Assembly: GCF_902167145.1 (NCBI RefSeq)
Contig: NC_050098.1
Coordinates: 115,234,207-115,298,206 of the forward strand
DNA from: Zea mays
Taxonomy: Eukaryota; Streptophyta; Magnoliopsida; Poales; Poaceae
Reading direction: 5' to 3'
Length of the DNA: 64,000 nucleotides
The notes under the pieces are model-generated. The model saw only the letters and a list, made by a program, of their open reading frames with translations, was not told where the DNA came from and did no database searches. The translations under genes were made by a program, and so were the position numbers. Positions 1-10,911 of this stretch are shown here, one piece after another. Numbering within the stretch: the stretch's first letter is position 1; every line of letters starts with the position of its first letter.

Positions 1-112
1 GCCAGGGGATCGAACGGTTCCGGTGGTGGAGATAATTCAGCTGAAGTGGAAAAAATTAATCAGTCCGAAGCCACAAAAACAAATGCCAAAGCTGAACATC
101 AAAAGATATTAC
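1..112 (-). pseudogene. Tat antisense ORF, C-terminal end
   Basis: Short piece of the outer Tat element left of the nested Tekay-like insertion. Read on the minus strand it continues the ORF that ends near 10912; joined at the ATTAC target it soon runs into stop codons. Positions 108-112 (ATTAC) are the left target-site copy. Nothing else is recognisable. Confidence 0.45.
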
Positions 113-769
113 TGTCACACCCGGTTTTAGAAGGTAAACCGAATGCGAACCATGTACGTGCCAGGATCAGTTATTCACGTACACAGCAGTTACATAACAT
201 GGACATCATCACACAGTGCTCAAAATAGTATTAATAAGGGAAATAGTTGATTACATCATACGTCTGAGACGTCCATACAGTTCTTACAATAAATCAAAGT
301 GCGGAAAAGAAACGTAGATAACCGCGGCCTTCACAGGCAGCCGACTGGGGGTTGCCGCTAACCCACGCCTAGAACTCATCATAATCTTGGAACTCCTGGA
401 AGTCTCCTTCCACAGCTTCATCTTCGTCCGAGCAGTGGTTGCAATGCTGACAACCTGGGGATGGGGGGTTTGGTGTGTAGAGCAAGGGTGAGTACACATC
501 AACATACTCAGCAAGTATCCTGTTTAGCTGTAGTGGACTAGCTTTATGTGGGGATAAGTCAAGCAGTTGCTTTTAGTTGGTCAGATTATTATTACTAGTA
601 GAGAAAGCCAAGTTTTAGATTTAACCCACGTTATTAACCCAAACGTACTCCTTTCCAAACGGAAAGAGTACCACTTACCAGCACCATAGTCATAACCAAA
701 ACCATCGATCTTATAACCACCTGTACCATAGTATCTCTGATCAAGTACCACTAATCACTGGAGCTCCCT

Positions 770-1141
770 TGGCCGCTCATAACCGCGAGCACGGCTGATA
801 TATCAGTTTCATAACACTCTGCAGAGGTTGTGCACTTTACCCACAAGCCGTGATTCCCTCTCTGGCCCGGGCTTGCAAGACCCTTATTCACTCCCGAGGT
901 GAATGGCCAAGGATTCACTACGAAGCCTTTACAAAGATTCCCCGGGGCTGTAGCCACCCGTTAGGTTTCCTAAATGTACCGCACTCCTCCCCAAGGGACA
1001 AATCAACCTTGGCAGAGCGAGCCGCATACACCGAGCCCCATTGACGGCACGACGGCGAAGCGAACTACACCCCGGATCCTCTAATTATTCAGCTAAGGGC
1101 ACCCCATTCCACCCTCATGGTTGCACTGTTTTCCCGGGCGG
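770..1141 (-). other. Conserved Gypsy LTR block, copy 1
   Basis: In element sense it begins near CCCGGGAAAACAGTGC and ends near CCGTGCTCGCGGTTATGAGC. The same landmarks in the same order occur in the LTRs at 39405, 50255 and 57615, although the sequence around them has diverged. See the matching finding. Confidence 0.6.
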
Positions 1142-2049
1142 TCATCCATTGAACAGGTCCTTACGGAGAGGCACTCGAGAAACCGCTCGAGTCCCCTTAA
1201 ATGCCACAAGTATAATCATAAATAAGAACGGGAAAACAGCGTATCATAGATAACCACATCATGTTCATTGATTAAAGTTGAGCAATAGCATCAAACTAAG
1301 CAGTAATAATCCGACCCAAATAGGTAAACAAGGACATGGATAACAAAAAGCTAGTCAATCCTTAGGTATAAATGTGTGATGCGGGAGGTGAATTAAAGAA
1401 TGATTAGGACAGAGATAGGTCAAAGGACACTTGCCTCCACCAACCGACTGCTGCTCAGGGGCTTCTCCTGCGAATTCATCGGGCTCTTCGACCAGATCGT
1501 TCTCTATGCGAGCGCAAACATACATACATCCATCCACATATTTAATACAAAAGAACAGTACACCATACAAGGGAACAAATAAAGCGAATATGCATCAAGT
1601 ATGACATTTGACATTGCATTTGTTATGGTTAGAAAGAAACCGGAAAAGGGTCTCGCAGGGGGGGTTAAAGTTTATGCACTAATGATTAGTTAAATTATGC
1701 ACTCTAGTTTCAATAGGTTCCTAACAAAAGAATTCTGTTATATGCACTAGTGGGAACCTAATCATTTTAAGTTGATTAACATTGCACGGGATAAACAATT
1801 AACTAAATGAATCAACTAGCGCAACGAAATTCTAAATTAAACTTCTCATTTCCATAGCATGAACCATGATTAGTCTACCCAAAATAAGGTAATTATGATC
1901 ACAGAAAGTAAATAAAATAAAATAAAAAAAATAAAAAAAAAACAGGGGGGGAGCGGTTGAACCGGCCCTAGGGCGGTTGAACCGGCCGGCTGGGCGAGCG
2001 GCTGGGCCGGCCAGGGGCGCGGCCGAACCAGCGGGCAGGGGGCGCGGCT

Positions 2050-2170
2050 GGGCGCGGCCGGGGCCGGCCAGGGCGCGGCCGAGGCCGGCCAGGCGCGGCC
2101 GAGGCTGGCCAGGCGCGGCCGAGGCTGGCCAGGCGCGGCCGAGGCTGGCCAGGCGCGGCTGGGGCCAGGG
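2050..2170 (-). repeat. GC-rich 20-bp minisatellite in the 3' LTR
   Basis: Tandem copies of GCGCGGCCGAGGCTGGCCAG and close variants, roughly four to five here. The sister LTR has fewer copies near 10120-10200, which explains most of the length difference between the two LTRs. Confidence 0.8.
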
Positions 2171-2869
2171 CGCGGCCGGCGGCTAGGCTGGGGGCGGCCA
2201 GGGGCGCGGCCAGGGGTGGCCGGGCGGCTGGGCTGCCAAGGGGAGGGAGGAGGGGAGAGGGGAGAGGGAGGGAGGAGAGGGAAAGGGGGGGGCTCACCGG
2301 CGATGGGCGGCCGACGGCGAGGGCGGCGGCCGAGCAGGGGGCGGCGGCAGTTAGGGCAGAGGGGTAGGGGCGGCGGCTTAGGGAGAGAGAGGGAAAATGA
2401 GAGGGAGAGAGAGAGGGAGAGGGAATTGGGGAAAAAAAGGGGAGGTGGGGGGGCGGCTGGGCCTGCCAAGGCCCAAGAGGGGGGGCGCGCAGGGGGCTTG
2501 GGCCGGCCAAGGGGCGGCTGGGCCGGCCAAGGAGCCCATGGCGCGGGAGAGAGGGAAAGGGGAAGAGGGAGAGGGAAAGAAAGAGAAAGAAAAAGAAAAG
2601 ATTATTTCCCTGTTTTCGAAATCCGATCTTTCTAGATGAATGCATTTGCACTTTCAAACAATCAAAGAATGCATAGCTCGGCATGGTGCATCAAACAACA
2701 TAAAGTATTTTTTTTAGAGTTTTTCTTTACACGGGAATTCCAAACCGAATCCCGCTAGCTTTGGAAAAAGTCAAGGTCTAGCGAGGGCAAAAAGAAAAAG
2801 AAAAGGTAACGCCCGAATTTGGCGAGTAAAGAAAAGAAAAAATTCAACTGCAAAATTCGGGGTGTTACA

Positions 2870-2889
2870 AACCTATCCCCCTTAAAAGA
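2870..2889 (-). other. Polypurine tract of the Tekay-like element
   Basis: In element sense it reads TTTTAAGGGGGATAGGTT directly before the 3' LTR start, the expected plus-strand priming site. The element at 62182-62198 has a matching tract after a shared CTCGAG-GCGAGATTC-type motif. Confidence 0.8.
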
Positions 2890-2905
2890 ATCTCGCCCTC
2901 GAGAT

Positions 2906-5086
2906 TCAGGGCTGGCTAGCAAAGAGCTCTGGGTACTTGGCCACTAGATCATCTTCACGCTCCCAGGTTGCTTCTTCCTCAGAGTGGTGATTCCATCTGA
3001 CTTTGCACATTCTGATGGTCTTCCTTCGGGTGACTCTGTCTGCAATCTCAAGGATCTGAGCTGGCTTCTCAACATAGGTCAAGTCCTCCTGGACCTCAAG
3101 ACCTTCCACTGGCAACTGCTCTTCTGGCACACGCAAGCACTTCTTCAGATCCTGATACATCTTCTCACTACCAGGGTGAATCGAATAGGCTGTCTCATGA
3201 GCTTCCTTGAGGATCAACTCTCGAATAGACTGGACATTGGGAACACATAAGTGGTCTTTGAACCATATCACGCCTTCAGCATCTTCTCGAAAATCTTTGC
3301 CTCTGCCATCTAGAATCAATCGCTGAATCTCACTGATCTTTTCATCATTCTTCTGCGCTTCTTTGATTTCTCGCTCCAAGGTAGGTTCCAATTCAACTGT
3401 GACTCCTCGCGAATTGTTCAGAAACCCGAGACTCAACCTGTCGAACTCCTTGGCCAACTCATAAGGCATCGGGCGAGCGACCATCAGATTGACTTGACTC
3501 TTTCTGCTCAAAGCATCTGCCACTACGTTTGCTTTGCCTGGATGGTAATGAATCTCCAACTCATAGTCTTTGATCAGCTCTAACCATCTTCGTTGCCTCA
3601 TGTTCAGCTCTGTCTGAGTGAATATGTACTTCAGACTCTTGTGATCTGTGTAAACATCGCATTTCTGTCCATACAGATAGTGCCTCCATGTCTTCAGTGC
3701 GTGAACCACTGCTGCCAACTCTAGATCATGGATTGGGTAGTTCTTCTCATGAACCTTCAGCTGTCGGGACGAGTAAGCCACAACTCTTCCCTCTTGCATC
3801 AACACGCATCCCAAACCTGTGTAACAAGCATCACAATACACCGAGAAGGGCTTGTGCACATCAGGCAAGATTAGGACAGGCGATGTAGTCAACTTCTCTT
3901 TCAGCGCTTCAAAGGCCTCTTGACATTTCTGGGTCCATTTGAACTCAACCTTGTTGCCTAGCAACGCTGTCATTGGCTTCGCAATCTTCGAAAACCCTTC
4001 AATGAATCGCCGATAGTATCCGGCCATTCCAATGAAGCTCTTGATTCCTCGAGCATCTGTTGGCGCTTTCCAGTTCAGAATGTCTGCCACTTTCTTCGGA
4101 TCCACAGCCAATCCTTCCTTGTTGATTATGTGACCCAAGAACAGGACTTCGCTGATCCAGAACTCACACTTGCTCAACTTTGCGTACAACTGGTGCTCTC
4201 GCAATCTCTGCAATACCATCCTCAAATGATCTGTGTGCTCTTCTTCGCTTTGGGAATAAATCAGAATGTCATCAATGAATACCACCACAAACTTATCAAG
4301 GTAATCCATGAATACACTGTTCATCAGATTCATGAAGAACGCTGGTGCATTGGTCAAACCAAAAGACATCACTGTGAACTCATACAAACCATACTTGGTA
4401 ATGAATGCCGTCTTCGGAATGTCCGAAGGTCGGATCCTGAGCTGATGATAACCTGACCTCAGATCAATCTTGGAGAACACACTGGCTCCTCTCAACTGGT
4501 CGAACAGATCTTCTATTCTGGGCAAGGGATACTTGTTCTTGATCGTGACCTCATTCAAAGCTCGATAATCGATGCACATCCTCTTGGTGCCATCTTTCTT
4601 TTCCACAAATAAGACAGGGGCGGCCCAAGGCGAGGTGCTTGGCCGAATGTAACCTTTCTCTGACAGCTCATCAATTTGCTTCTTAAGCTCAACCAACTCT
4701 GGTCCGGATATTCTGTAGGCTCTCTTAAAGATGGGGGCGGTTCCAGGAAGAAGCTCTATGGCAAACTCAACTTTCCGCTCTGGTGGCATACCCGGTAAAT
4801 CCTTTGGAAACACATCTGGGAATTCAGACACAACCTTGATACTCTCAATTGGATCTGCTTCACTGCTATCGACAGCCATCTGATAACAACTTCCTTTCTT
4901 CGGCTCAGGTGGGACTAACTCGGTCACCACTTCCTTTCCTAGTGGGGACACCAACTTGATTGTCCTTTTATCACAACTGATAACTGCCTGATACTTATCT
5001 AACCAATTCATCCCTAGGATGACATCTATTCCCTGAGTACCCATTACTATAAGGTTGGCGGGAAACGCTATCCCCCTTATTTCCAC
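2906..5086 (-). pseudogene. pol: Gypsy pol with integrase core deleted (RT, RNase H, chromodomain)
   Basis: Open frame of 726 codons. Residues 1-50 are the tail of the protease (DVILGMNWL). Reverse transcriptase spans about 110-340 with the catalytic pair in FIDDILIY (D272, D273). RNase H follows at about 413-530 ([27 protein letters not shown]). The two histidines of the integrase HHCC finger remain ([11 protein letters not shown], about 629-639), but at residue 648 the frame passes straight to the C-terminal tail ([12 protein letters not shown]). The CC pair and the whole DDE core are missing compared with the related element at 60986-62104. A chromodomain-like segment ([16 protein letters not shown]) sits at about 672-722. 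A one-base shift in the protease separates this frame from gag. RNase H and RT look intact, but no integrase can be made. Confidence 0.9.
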
Positions 5087-5094
5087 ACTTATAT

Positions 5095-6516
5095 TTAAAC
5101 AAATGCTATCAGCTCGAATTCTACCACCAGCTGAGTCAATTTGAATGGGGTTGACATGGTAGTAGTTGGAAGATTATGTGCTTCTACCCATGATGCAGTA
5201 ATGAAAGAATGCGTTGCTCCAGTATCAAATAACACTTCTGCAATATGGGAGTCGACTGGGAACATACCTACTATCATGCCGGGGGTCTCCTGAACTGCTT
5301 CAGCCTCCAAGTGATTCAATCTTCCATGATTATAGCGCTGTTGAGGGCGGTTGCCTGCTCCAGGCTGAGACACATTCTGCTTTGCTGGGGCATTGGGGCC
5401 TGACTGCTGCTGGGCTGCCTTCTTCGGACATTGCATCACCCAATGGCCCTGCTCTCCACAGTGGAAACATGCCCTGTTTCCAACCTGAGCTGGTGCTGCC
5501 TGACTGTTCTGCTGGTTTGCTGGGGCAGGAAGACGGGGTGCTTGCTGATTCTGCCTTTGAAACTGACCTCCTGACTGATTGCTCTGACGGTTCTGGTACT
5601 GATGCTGAGGATACTGCCTTTGGAACTGCTGATGCTGCTGACGCTGCTGAGGTGGACGCTGGTTCTGCCTGAACTGCTGAGGTTGATTGCCTGAAAAACG
5701 AGGGCGGCTGCTGCTTCCAGGCTGGGGTCCACTGATCTTGCGCTTACGATCTTCCATCTCCTTACGCTTCCTTTTTGTCATGATCGCTCTATCAATCAGG
5801 TGCTGGAATGTCGGGAAGGTGTGATTCATCAGTTGATACTGCAGGGGGTCGACCAAGCCTCTCAGAAAACGGTATTGTCGCTTGGCGTCAGTGTTGACAT
5901 CCTCAGGAGCATAGCGAGACAATTGTAGAAACCTGTCTCGATACTCACTGACAGATGATGACCCTTGCTTAAGGGCCAGGAACTCCTCCTTCTTCACTGT
6001 CATCAGACCTGCAGGCACGTGGTACTGACGAAAGCTACCTCTGAATTCTTCCCAGGTGATGGTGTCGGGGTTGGCATGGGTGGCGAGGTAAGACTCCCAC
6101 CATGATTGGGCTGCTCCTCTCAACAGACGGGGACCATACAAGACTTTCTCCCTGTCATCACACTGAGCGGTATGCAACTCCCGCTCCACAGTGCGCAGCC
6201 AATCTTCAGCATCCATGGGGTCAGAAGAGTGAGCGAACGTTGGGGGATGACCTCTCATGAATTCAGCACGCTTGTCTCTGGGCATCTGAGGCATCTGAGG
6301 CTGGGGTGGTGCTTGCTGCTGTTGCTGCTGCTGCTGCTGCTGAATGGCGGCCAGAGTCTGACCGATGGCCTGAACTGCCTGAGTCTGCATCAGAAACATC
6401 TGCTCGATCGACATCGGGGGTGGGGGTGGCAGCTGCTGCTGCTGGGGCGCCTCATCTTGTTGACCGGCTTGCTCCTGCTGAGCACGCCTTCCTCCTCTGC
6501 GCCTGTTCTCTGACAT
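5095..6516 (-). CDS. gag: Gag and N-terminal protease of the Tekay-like element
   Basis: About 473 residues from the ATG at 6516 ([16 protein letters not shown]). The frame is open further upstream, but this start matches Gag style and sits just after a TTCTGCAG sequence resembling a 3' splice site. There is a glutamine-rich stretch near residues 50-90 (a CAG/CTG repeat at about 6305-6345), a capsid-like region ([14 protein letters not shown]), a basic Q-rich linker, a CCHC zinc knuckle ([14 protein letters not shown], about 349-362) and the aspartic protease motif DTGATHSF (about 427-434). The frame then shifts near 5140-5150 and stops at 5095, while the protease tail continues in the pol frame. 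Gag itself looks functional; the protease is broken. Confidence 0.85.
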   Translation of the reverse strand: MSENRRRGGRRAQQEQAGQQDEAPQQQQLPPPPPMSIEQMFLMQTQAVQAIGQTLAAIQQQQQQQQQQAPPQPQMPQMPRDKRAEFMRGHPPTFAHSSDPMDAEDWLRTVERELHTAQCDDREKVLYGPRLLRGAAQSWWESYLATHANPDTITWEEFRGSFRQYHVPAGLMTVKKEEFLALKQGSSSVSEYRDRFLQLSRYAPEDVNTDAKRQYRFLRGLVDPLQYQLMNHTFPTFQHLIDRAIMTKRKRKEMEDRKRKISGPQPGSSSRPRFSGNQPQQFRQNQRPPQQRQQHQQFQRQYPQHQYQNRQSNQSGGQFQRQNQQAPRLPAPANQQNSQAAPAQVGNRACFHCGEQGHWVMQCPKKAAQQQSGPNAPAKQNVSQPGAGNRPQQRYNHGRLNHLEAEAVQETPGMIVGMFPVDSHIAEVLFDTGATHSFITASWVEAHNLPTTTMSTPFKLTQLVVEFELIAFV

Positions 6517-6618
6517 CTGCAGAATGCAACCACACATCAGAACTGATCTGGCAAATCTTGCAGCATAAGAAAAGAGTATAGAATTCTTCAACAGCACTGA
6601 GCAGGTGAGCATCTTCAC

Positions 6619-6919
6619 TGATCTCCAACACAGACCACACAGCTTCTCAGATCAAGAGGAAAGTGGAATAAAAGGTTTCCCAACTATATAACTAACTCCA
6701 TTAACATAATATGTAAACCAAAATGCAGGGGATACCCACACTCTGGTGACAATCATTACAAAGATCCAAACCAAACATAGTTCATCATGACAAACATAAA
6801 TGCACAGGATATAGCAAACTACCCTGTCTAACTAAGACTAACTAAGACCGAGATTAACGCTAAGACTGAAGCTTCTATGCATATATTTCGTATTAATTAC
6901 AAGATCCAACTCTAGCGAT
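6619..6919 (-). other. Spacer between the extra ORF and gag
   Basis: About 300 bp with no convincing ORF. In element sense it ends in a possible pyrimidine tract and TTCTGCAG next to the Gag ATG, so a splice acceptor feeding gag is possible but unproven. Confidence 0.4.
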
Positions 6920-7933
6920 CTATGGTTCTAGATTTATCTTGGTCTTGCAGTCGGGATTGCCATAAGGCTGGTGTCCACGCTGAGGTGAGCGGTACGGGTG
7001 CTGAGTCCCAACGGGAGCGGGGGAACCACCATCCAGATGACGACGTTCCGCGCGCTCAGCCCGCAGCAGGGCGATCTCAGCACGAGCCCTACTCAGCTCG
7101 TCTAATGCATGGTCCAGCTCCGTGTTTAGCACGGCGGCTAGGTTGACTGTGCTGCTCAACCTAGGATTGCCCTCACCGACAGGTGAGACAATCACGCCTC
7201 CTGTGCTGCCAGATGGACGGCGGGGGTAATACTTCAGGTCAAGACCGTCAGCTGCCCCACCGAAAACCGAGCAGTAGTGCGAAAGCGCACGCCGTGCAGC
7301 ATCTTGCATGGCTGCCTCAGCTGAGTCCCGTTCAGAGATAGAATAGTGCTCTGAGCAGGCCTCTGCACCCTGGAGACTGTCCTCCGGGCAGCGCACCAAG
7401 CAAGTCGCCTCCCAGCGGTCCGGGTAGACCCCGCGACTATGCTGGTAGACCACACAGCGATACTCGACGGACCAAGTATGCCGGTCAAATGCCCGACGTA
7501 GCAGGGTGTCGAGCGCATCGTGGAAGTGACACCCGCGAGCAGCGTTGCGAGTGATGGGTCGAGCAACCCATGCTTCCGGCTCAGGGTTAGCAGAGAAGTC
7601 GGTGTCGTGGCTCGAGCTGTCATCGCCATCTCCGTCGTCTGGGTCTCCTCCAGCAGCTACTCCAGAAGCTGGGGCGCCCAGTGGTGGTGCAGGGGGCGCC
7701 TCCAGAGGAAGCACAGGAGAGCAGCTCCTCACAGACTCTATCTCCTGGTGGAGCGAGAAAGAAGAGCCCTGCTGCTCCTGTCGTCGACGTTCCTGCTCCT
7801 CACGCAGGCGGTGGTGTAGTCTCTCCAAGTGGCTAGACTGTCCGGCCACGGGACGGCGAAGCGGACGCTCAGCAAGGCGGGAGGGTAAGAAGGGGATGAC
7901 GGACTTTCGTGCAGTGTGTCTAAGTCGAGCCAT
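6920..7933 (-). CDS. Extra ORF upstream of gag; dsRBD-like fold plus coiled coil (function unknown)
   Basis: Intact 337-codon ORF in the sense direction between PBS and gag, where simple Gypsy elements have none. Visible parts: basic N-terminus (1-50), proline- and acid-rich linker (75-120), a compact region at about 137-222, and a heptad-like coiled coil at about 262-300 (LNTELDHALDELSRARAEI). The compact region reads as helix (HDALDTLLRRAF), three predicted strands (VEYRCVVYQH; RWEATCLVRC; EHYSISERDS) and helix (AEAAMQDAARRAL), the order seen in double-stranded-RNA-binding domains. The lysine pair typical of RNA-contacting dsRBDs is absent. The fold is my inference. I do not recognise the family; it could be an RNA-binding accessory protein, a captured host fragment, or a lineage-specific extra ORF. 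Confidence 0.7.
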   Translation of the reverse strand: MARLRHTARKSVIPFLPSRLAERPLRRPVAGQSSHLERLHHRLREEQERRRQEQQGSSFSLHQEIESVRSCSPVLPLEAPPAPPLGAPASGVAAGGDPDDGDGDDSSSHDTDFSANPEPEAWVARPITRNAARGCHFHDALDTLLRRAFDRHTWSVEYRCVVYQHSRGVYPDRWEATCLVRCPEDSLQGAEACSEHYSISERDSAEAAMQDAARRALSHYCSVFGGAADGLDLKYYPRRPSGSTGGVIVSPVGEGNPRLSSTVNLAAVLNTELDHALDELSRARAEIALLRAERAERRHLDGGSPAPVGTQHPYRSPQRGHQPYGNPDCKTKINLEP

Positions 7934-8187
7934 CTACAAAAGACATCGCAAGCAAAAGGGTGAGAACAAAATTAATATGACCAGCAAGTAATAAGTAAAT
8001 GAAGGATCAGAATGAAACACAATTTTTTAGCAAGGTATAATATATAGTAGAACATAGGTTTGGTCGGTAGGACCAACTTTTGAAGAGATATCAAAGTCAA
8101 GGTAGGGACAGAGGTCTATAATCCTTAGAACGACCATTCTACTCTAGGTTAGCGGTCCTACAGTCAGCACGGCTTTGATACCACTTA
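7934..8187 (-). other. 5' leader of the Tekay-like element
   Basis: About 250 bp between PBS and the extra ORF. No coding signal was found. Confidence 0.5.
8172..8183 (-). other. Primer binding site, initiator-Met tRNA type
   Basis: In element sense TGGTATCAAAGC lies four bases after the LTR end (GTGTGACA). It matches the common plant tRNA-iMet PBS (TGGTATCAGAGC) with one difference. Confidence 0.85.
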
Positions 8188-10906
8188 TGTCACACCCGGT
8201 TTTAGAAGGTAAACCGAATGCGAACCATGTACGTGCCAAGATCAGTTATTCACGTACACAGCAGTTACATAACATGGACATCATCACACAGTGCTCAAAA
8301 TAGTATTAATAAGGGAAATAGTTGATTACATCATACGTCTGAGACGTCCATACAGTTCTTACAATAAATCAAAGTGCGGAAAAGAAACGTAGATAACCGC
8401 GGCCTTCACAGGCAGCCGACTGGGGGTTGCCGCTAACCCACGCCTAGAACTCATCATAATCTTGGAACTCCTGGAAGTCTCCTTCCACAGCTTCATCTTC
8501 GTCCGAGCAGTGGTTGCAATGCTGACAACCTGGGGATGGGGGGTTTGGTGTGTAGAGCAAGGGTGAGTACACATCAACATACTCAGCAAGTATCCTGTTT
8601 GGCTGTAGTGGACTAGCTTTATGTGGGGATAAGTCAAGCAGTTGCTTTTAGTTGGTCAGATTATTATTACTAGTAGAGAAAGCCAAGTTTTAGATTTAAC
8701 CCACGTTATTAACCCAAACGTACTCCTTTCCAAACGGAAAGAGTACCACTTACCAGCACCATAGTCATAACCAAAACCATCGATCTTATAACCACCTGTA
8801 CCATAGTATCTCTGATCAAGTACCACTAATCACTGGAGCTCCCTTGGCCGCTCATAACCGCGAGCACGGCTGATATATCAGTTTCATAACACTCTGCAGA
8901 GGTTGTGCACTTTACCCACAAGCCGTGATTCCCTCTCTGGCCCGGGCTTGCAAGACCCTTATTCACTCCCGAGGTGAATGGCCAAGGATTCACTACGAAG
9001 CCTTTACAAAGATTCCCCGGGGCTGTAGCCACCCGTTAGGTTTCCTAAATGTACCGCACTCCTCCCCAAGGGACAAATCAACCTTGGCAGAGCGAGCCGC
9101 ATACACCGAGCCCCATTGACGGCACGACGGCGAAGCGAACTACACCCCGGATCCTCTAATTATTCAGCTAAGGGCACCCCATTCCACCCTCATGGTTGCA
9201 CTGTTTTCCCGGGCGGTCATCCATTGAACAGGTCCTTACGGAGAGGCACTCGAGAAACCGCTCGAGTCCCCTTAAATGCCACAAGTATAATCATAAATAA
9301 GAACGGGAAAACAGCGTATCATAGATAACCACATCATGTTCATTGATTAAAGTTGAGCAATAGCATCAAACTAAGCAGTAATAATCCGACCCAAATAGGT
9401 AAACAAGGACATGGATAACAAAAAGCTAGTCAATCCTTAGGTATAAATGTGTGATGCGGGAGGTGAATTAAAGAATGATTAGGACAGAGATAGGTCAAAG
9501 GACACTTGCCTCCACCAACCGACTGCTGCTCAGGGGCTTCTCCTGCGAATTCCTCGGGCTCTTCGACCGGATCGTTCTCTATGCGAGCGCAAACATACAT
9601 ACATCCATCCACATATTTAATACAAAAGAACAGTACACCATACAAGGGAACAAATAAAGCGAATATGCATCAAGTATGACATTTGACATTGCATTTGTTA
9701 TGGTTAGAAAGAAACGGGAAAAGGGTCTCGCAGGGGGGGTTAAAGTTTATGCACTAATGATTAGTTAAATTATGCACTCTAGTTTCAATAGGTTCCTAAC
9801 AAAAGAATTCTGTTATATGCACTAGTGGGAACCTAATCATTTTAAGTTGATTAACATTGCACAGGATAAACAATTAACTAAATGAATCAACTAGCGCAAC
9901 GAAATTCTAAATTAAACTTCTCATTTCCATAGCATGAACCATGATTAGTCTACCCAAAATAAGGTAATTATGATCACAGAAAGTAAATAAAATAAAATAA
10001 AAAAAATAAAAAAAAACAGGGGGGGAGCGGTTGAACCGGCCCTAGGGCGGTTGAACCGGCCGGCTGGGCGAGCGGCTGGGCCGGCCAGGGGCGCGGCCGA
10101 ACCAGCGGGCAGGGGGCGCGGCTGGGCGCGGCCGGGGGCGCGGCTGGGCGCGGCCGGGGCCGGCCAGGGCGCGGCCGAGGCTGGCCAGGCGCTGCTGGGG
10201 CCAGGGCGCGGCCGGCGGCTGGGCTGGGGGCGGCCAGGGGCGCGGCCAGGGGTGGCCGGGCGGCTGGGCTGCCAAGGGGAGGGAGGAGGGGAGAGGGGAG
10301 AGGGAGGGAGGAGAGGGAAAGGGGGGGGCTCACCGGCGATGGGCGGCCGACGGCGAGGGCGGCGGCCGAGCAGGGGGCGGCGGCGGTTAGGGCAGAGGGG
10401 TAGGGGCGGCGGCTTAGGGAGAGAGAGGGAAAATGAGAGGGAGAGAGAGAGGGAGAGGGAATTGGGGAAAAAAAGGGGAGGTGGGGGGGCGGCTGGGCCT
10501 GCCAAGGCCCAAGAGGGGGGGCGCGCAGGGGGCTTGGGCCGGCCAAGGGGTGGCTGGGCCGGCCAAGGAGCCCATGGCGCGGGAGAGAGGGAAAGGGGAA
10601 GAGGGAGAGGGAAAGAAAGAGAAAGAAAAAGAAAAGATTATTTCCCTGTTTTCGAAATCCGATCTTTCTAGATGAATGCATTTGCACTTTCAAACAATCA
10701 AAGAATGCATAGCTCGGCATGGTGCATCAAACAACATAAAGTATTTTTTTTAGAGTTTTTCTTTACACGGGAATTCCAAACCGAATCCCGCTAGCTTTGG
10801 AAAAAGTCAAGGTCTAGCGAGGGCAAAAAGAAAAAGAAAAGGTAACGCCCGAATTTGGCGAGTAAAGAAAAGAAAAAAATTCAACTGCAAAATTCGGGGC
10901 GTTACA
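8188..10906 (-). repeat. 5' LTR of the Tekay-like element
   Basis: 2719-bp LTR, sister of 113-2869, with a shorter GC minisatellite and a handful of substitutions. It should hold the active promoter, but I could not identify a clear TATA box in the GC-rich part. Confidence 0.95.
8845..9216 (-). other. Conserved Gypsy LTR block, copy 2
   Basis: Sister-LTR copy of 770-1141 with the same landmarks. Confidence 0.6.
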
Positions 10907-10911
10907 ATTAC

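Larger units (their letters stand above)
113..2869 (-). repeat. 3' LTR of the Tekay-like element
   Basis: 2757-bp LTR, nearly identical to 8188-10906. It contains the conserved LTR block (about 770-1141), a GC-rich minisatellite with a 20-bp unit (about 2050-2170) and a long purine-rich tract on the + strand (about 2220-2620). Open frames through the GC-rich and purine-rich part on both strands are low-complexity artefacts. Confidence 0.95.
113..10906 (-). mobile_element. Tekay/Del-clade Gypsy chromovirus, complete but integrase-deleted
   Basis: Full-length minus-strand LTR retrotransposon with 5-bp target duplications ATTAC at 108-112 and 10907-10911. The LTRs (113-2869 and 8188-10906) begin TGTAACRCCCC and end GGTGTGACA in element sense. 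Order in element sense: 5' LTR, initiator-Met-type PBS, extra ORF (7933-6920), gag-protease (6516-5095), pol (to 2906), polypurine tract, 3' LTR. Gypsy order and a C-terminal chromodomain place it among chromoviruses; LTR style and chromodomain suggest Tekay/Del. By eye the LTRs differ by only about ten substitutions plus minisatellite length, so insertion was recent. The integrase core is deleted in frame and there is a frameshift in the protease, so the copy is not autonomous. Confidence 0.9.

Noticed and set aside
1870..2684. Long open frames on both strands in the GC- and purine-rich LTR section (also 9945-10720)
   Set aside because: Low-complexity proline/arginine/serine or glycine/arginine translations on both strands of an LTR; base composition explains them.
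6106..6581. Frames on the + strand opposite gag with leucine and alanine runs
   Set aside because: Shadow of the CAG/CTG glutamine repeat of Gag on the minus strand.
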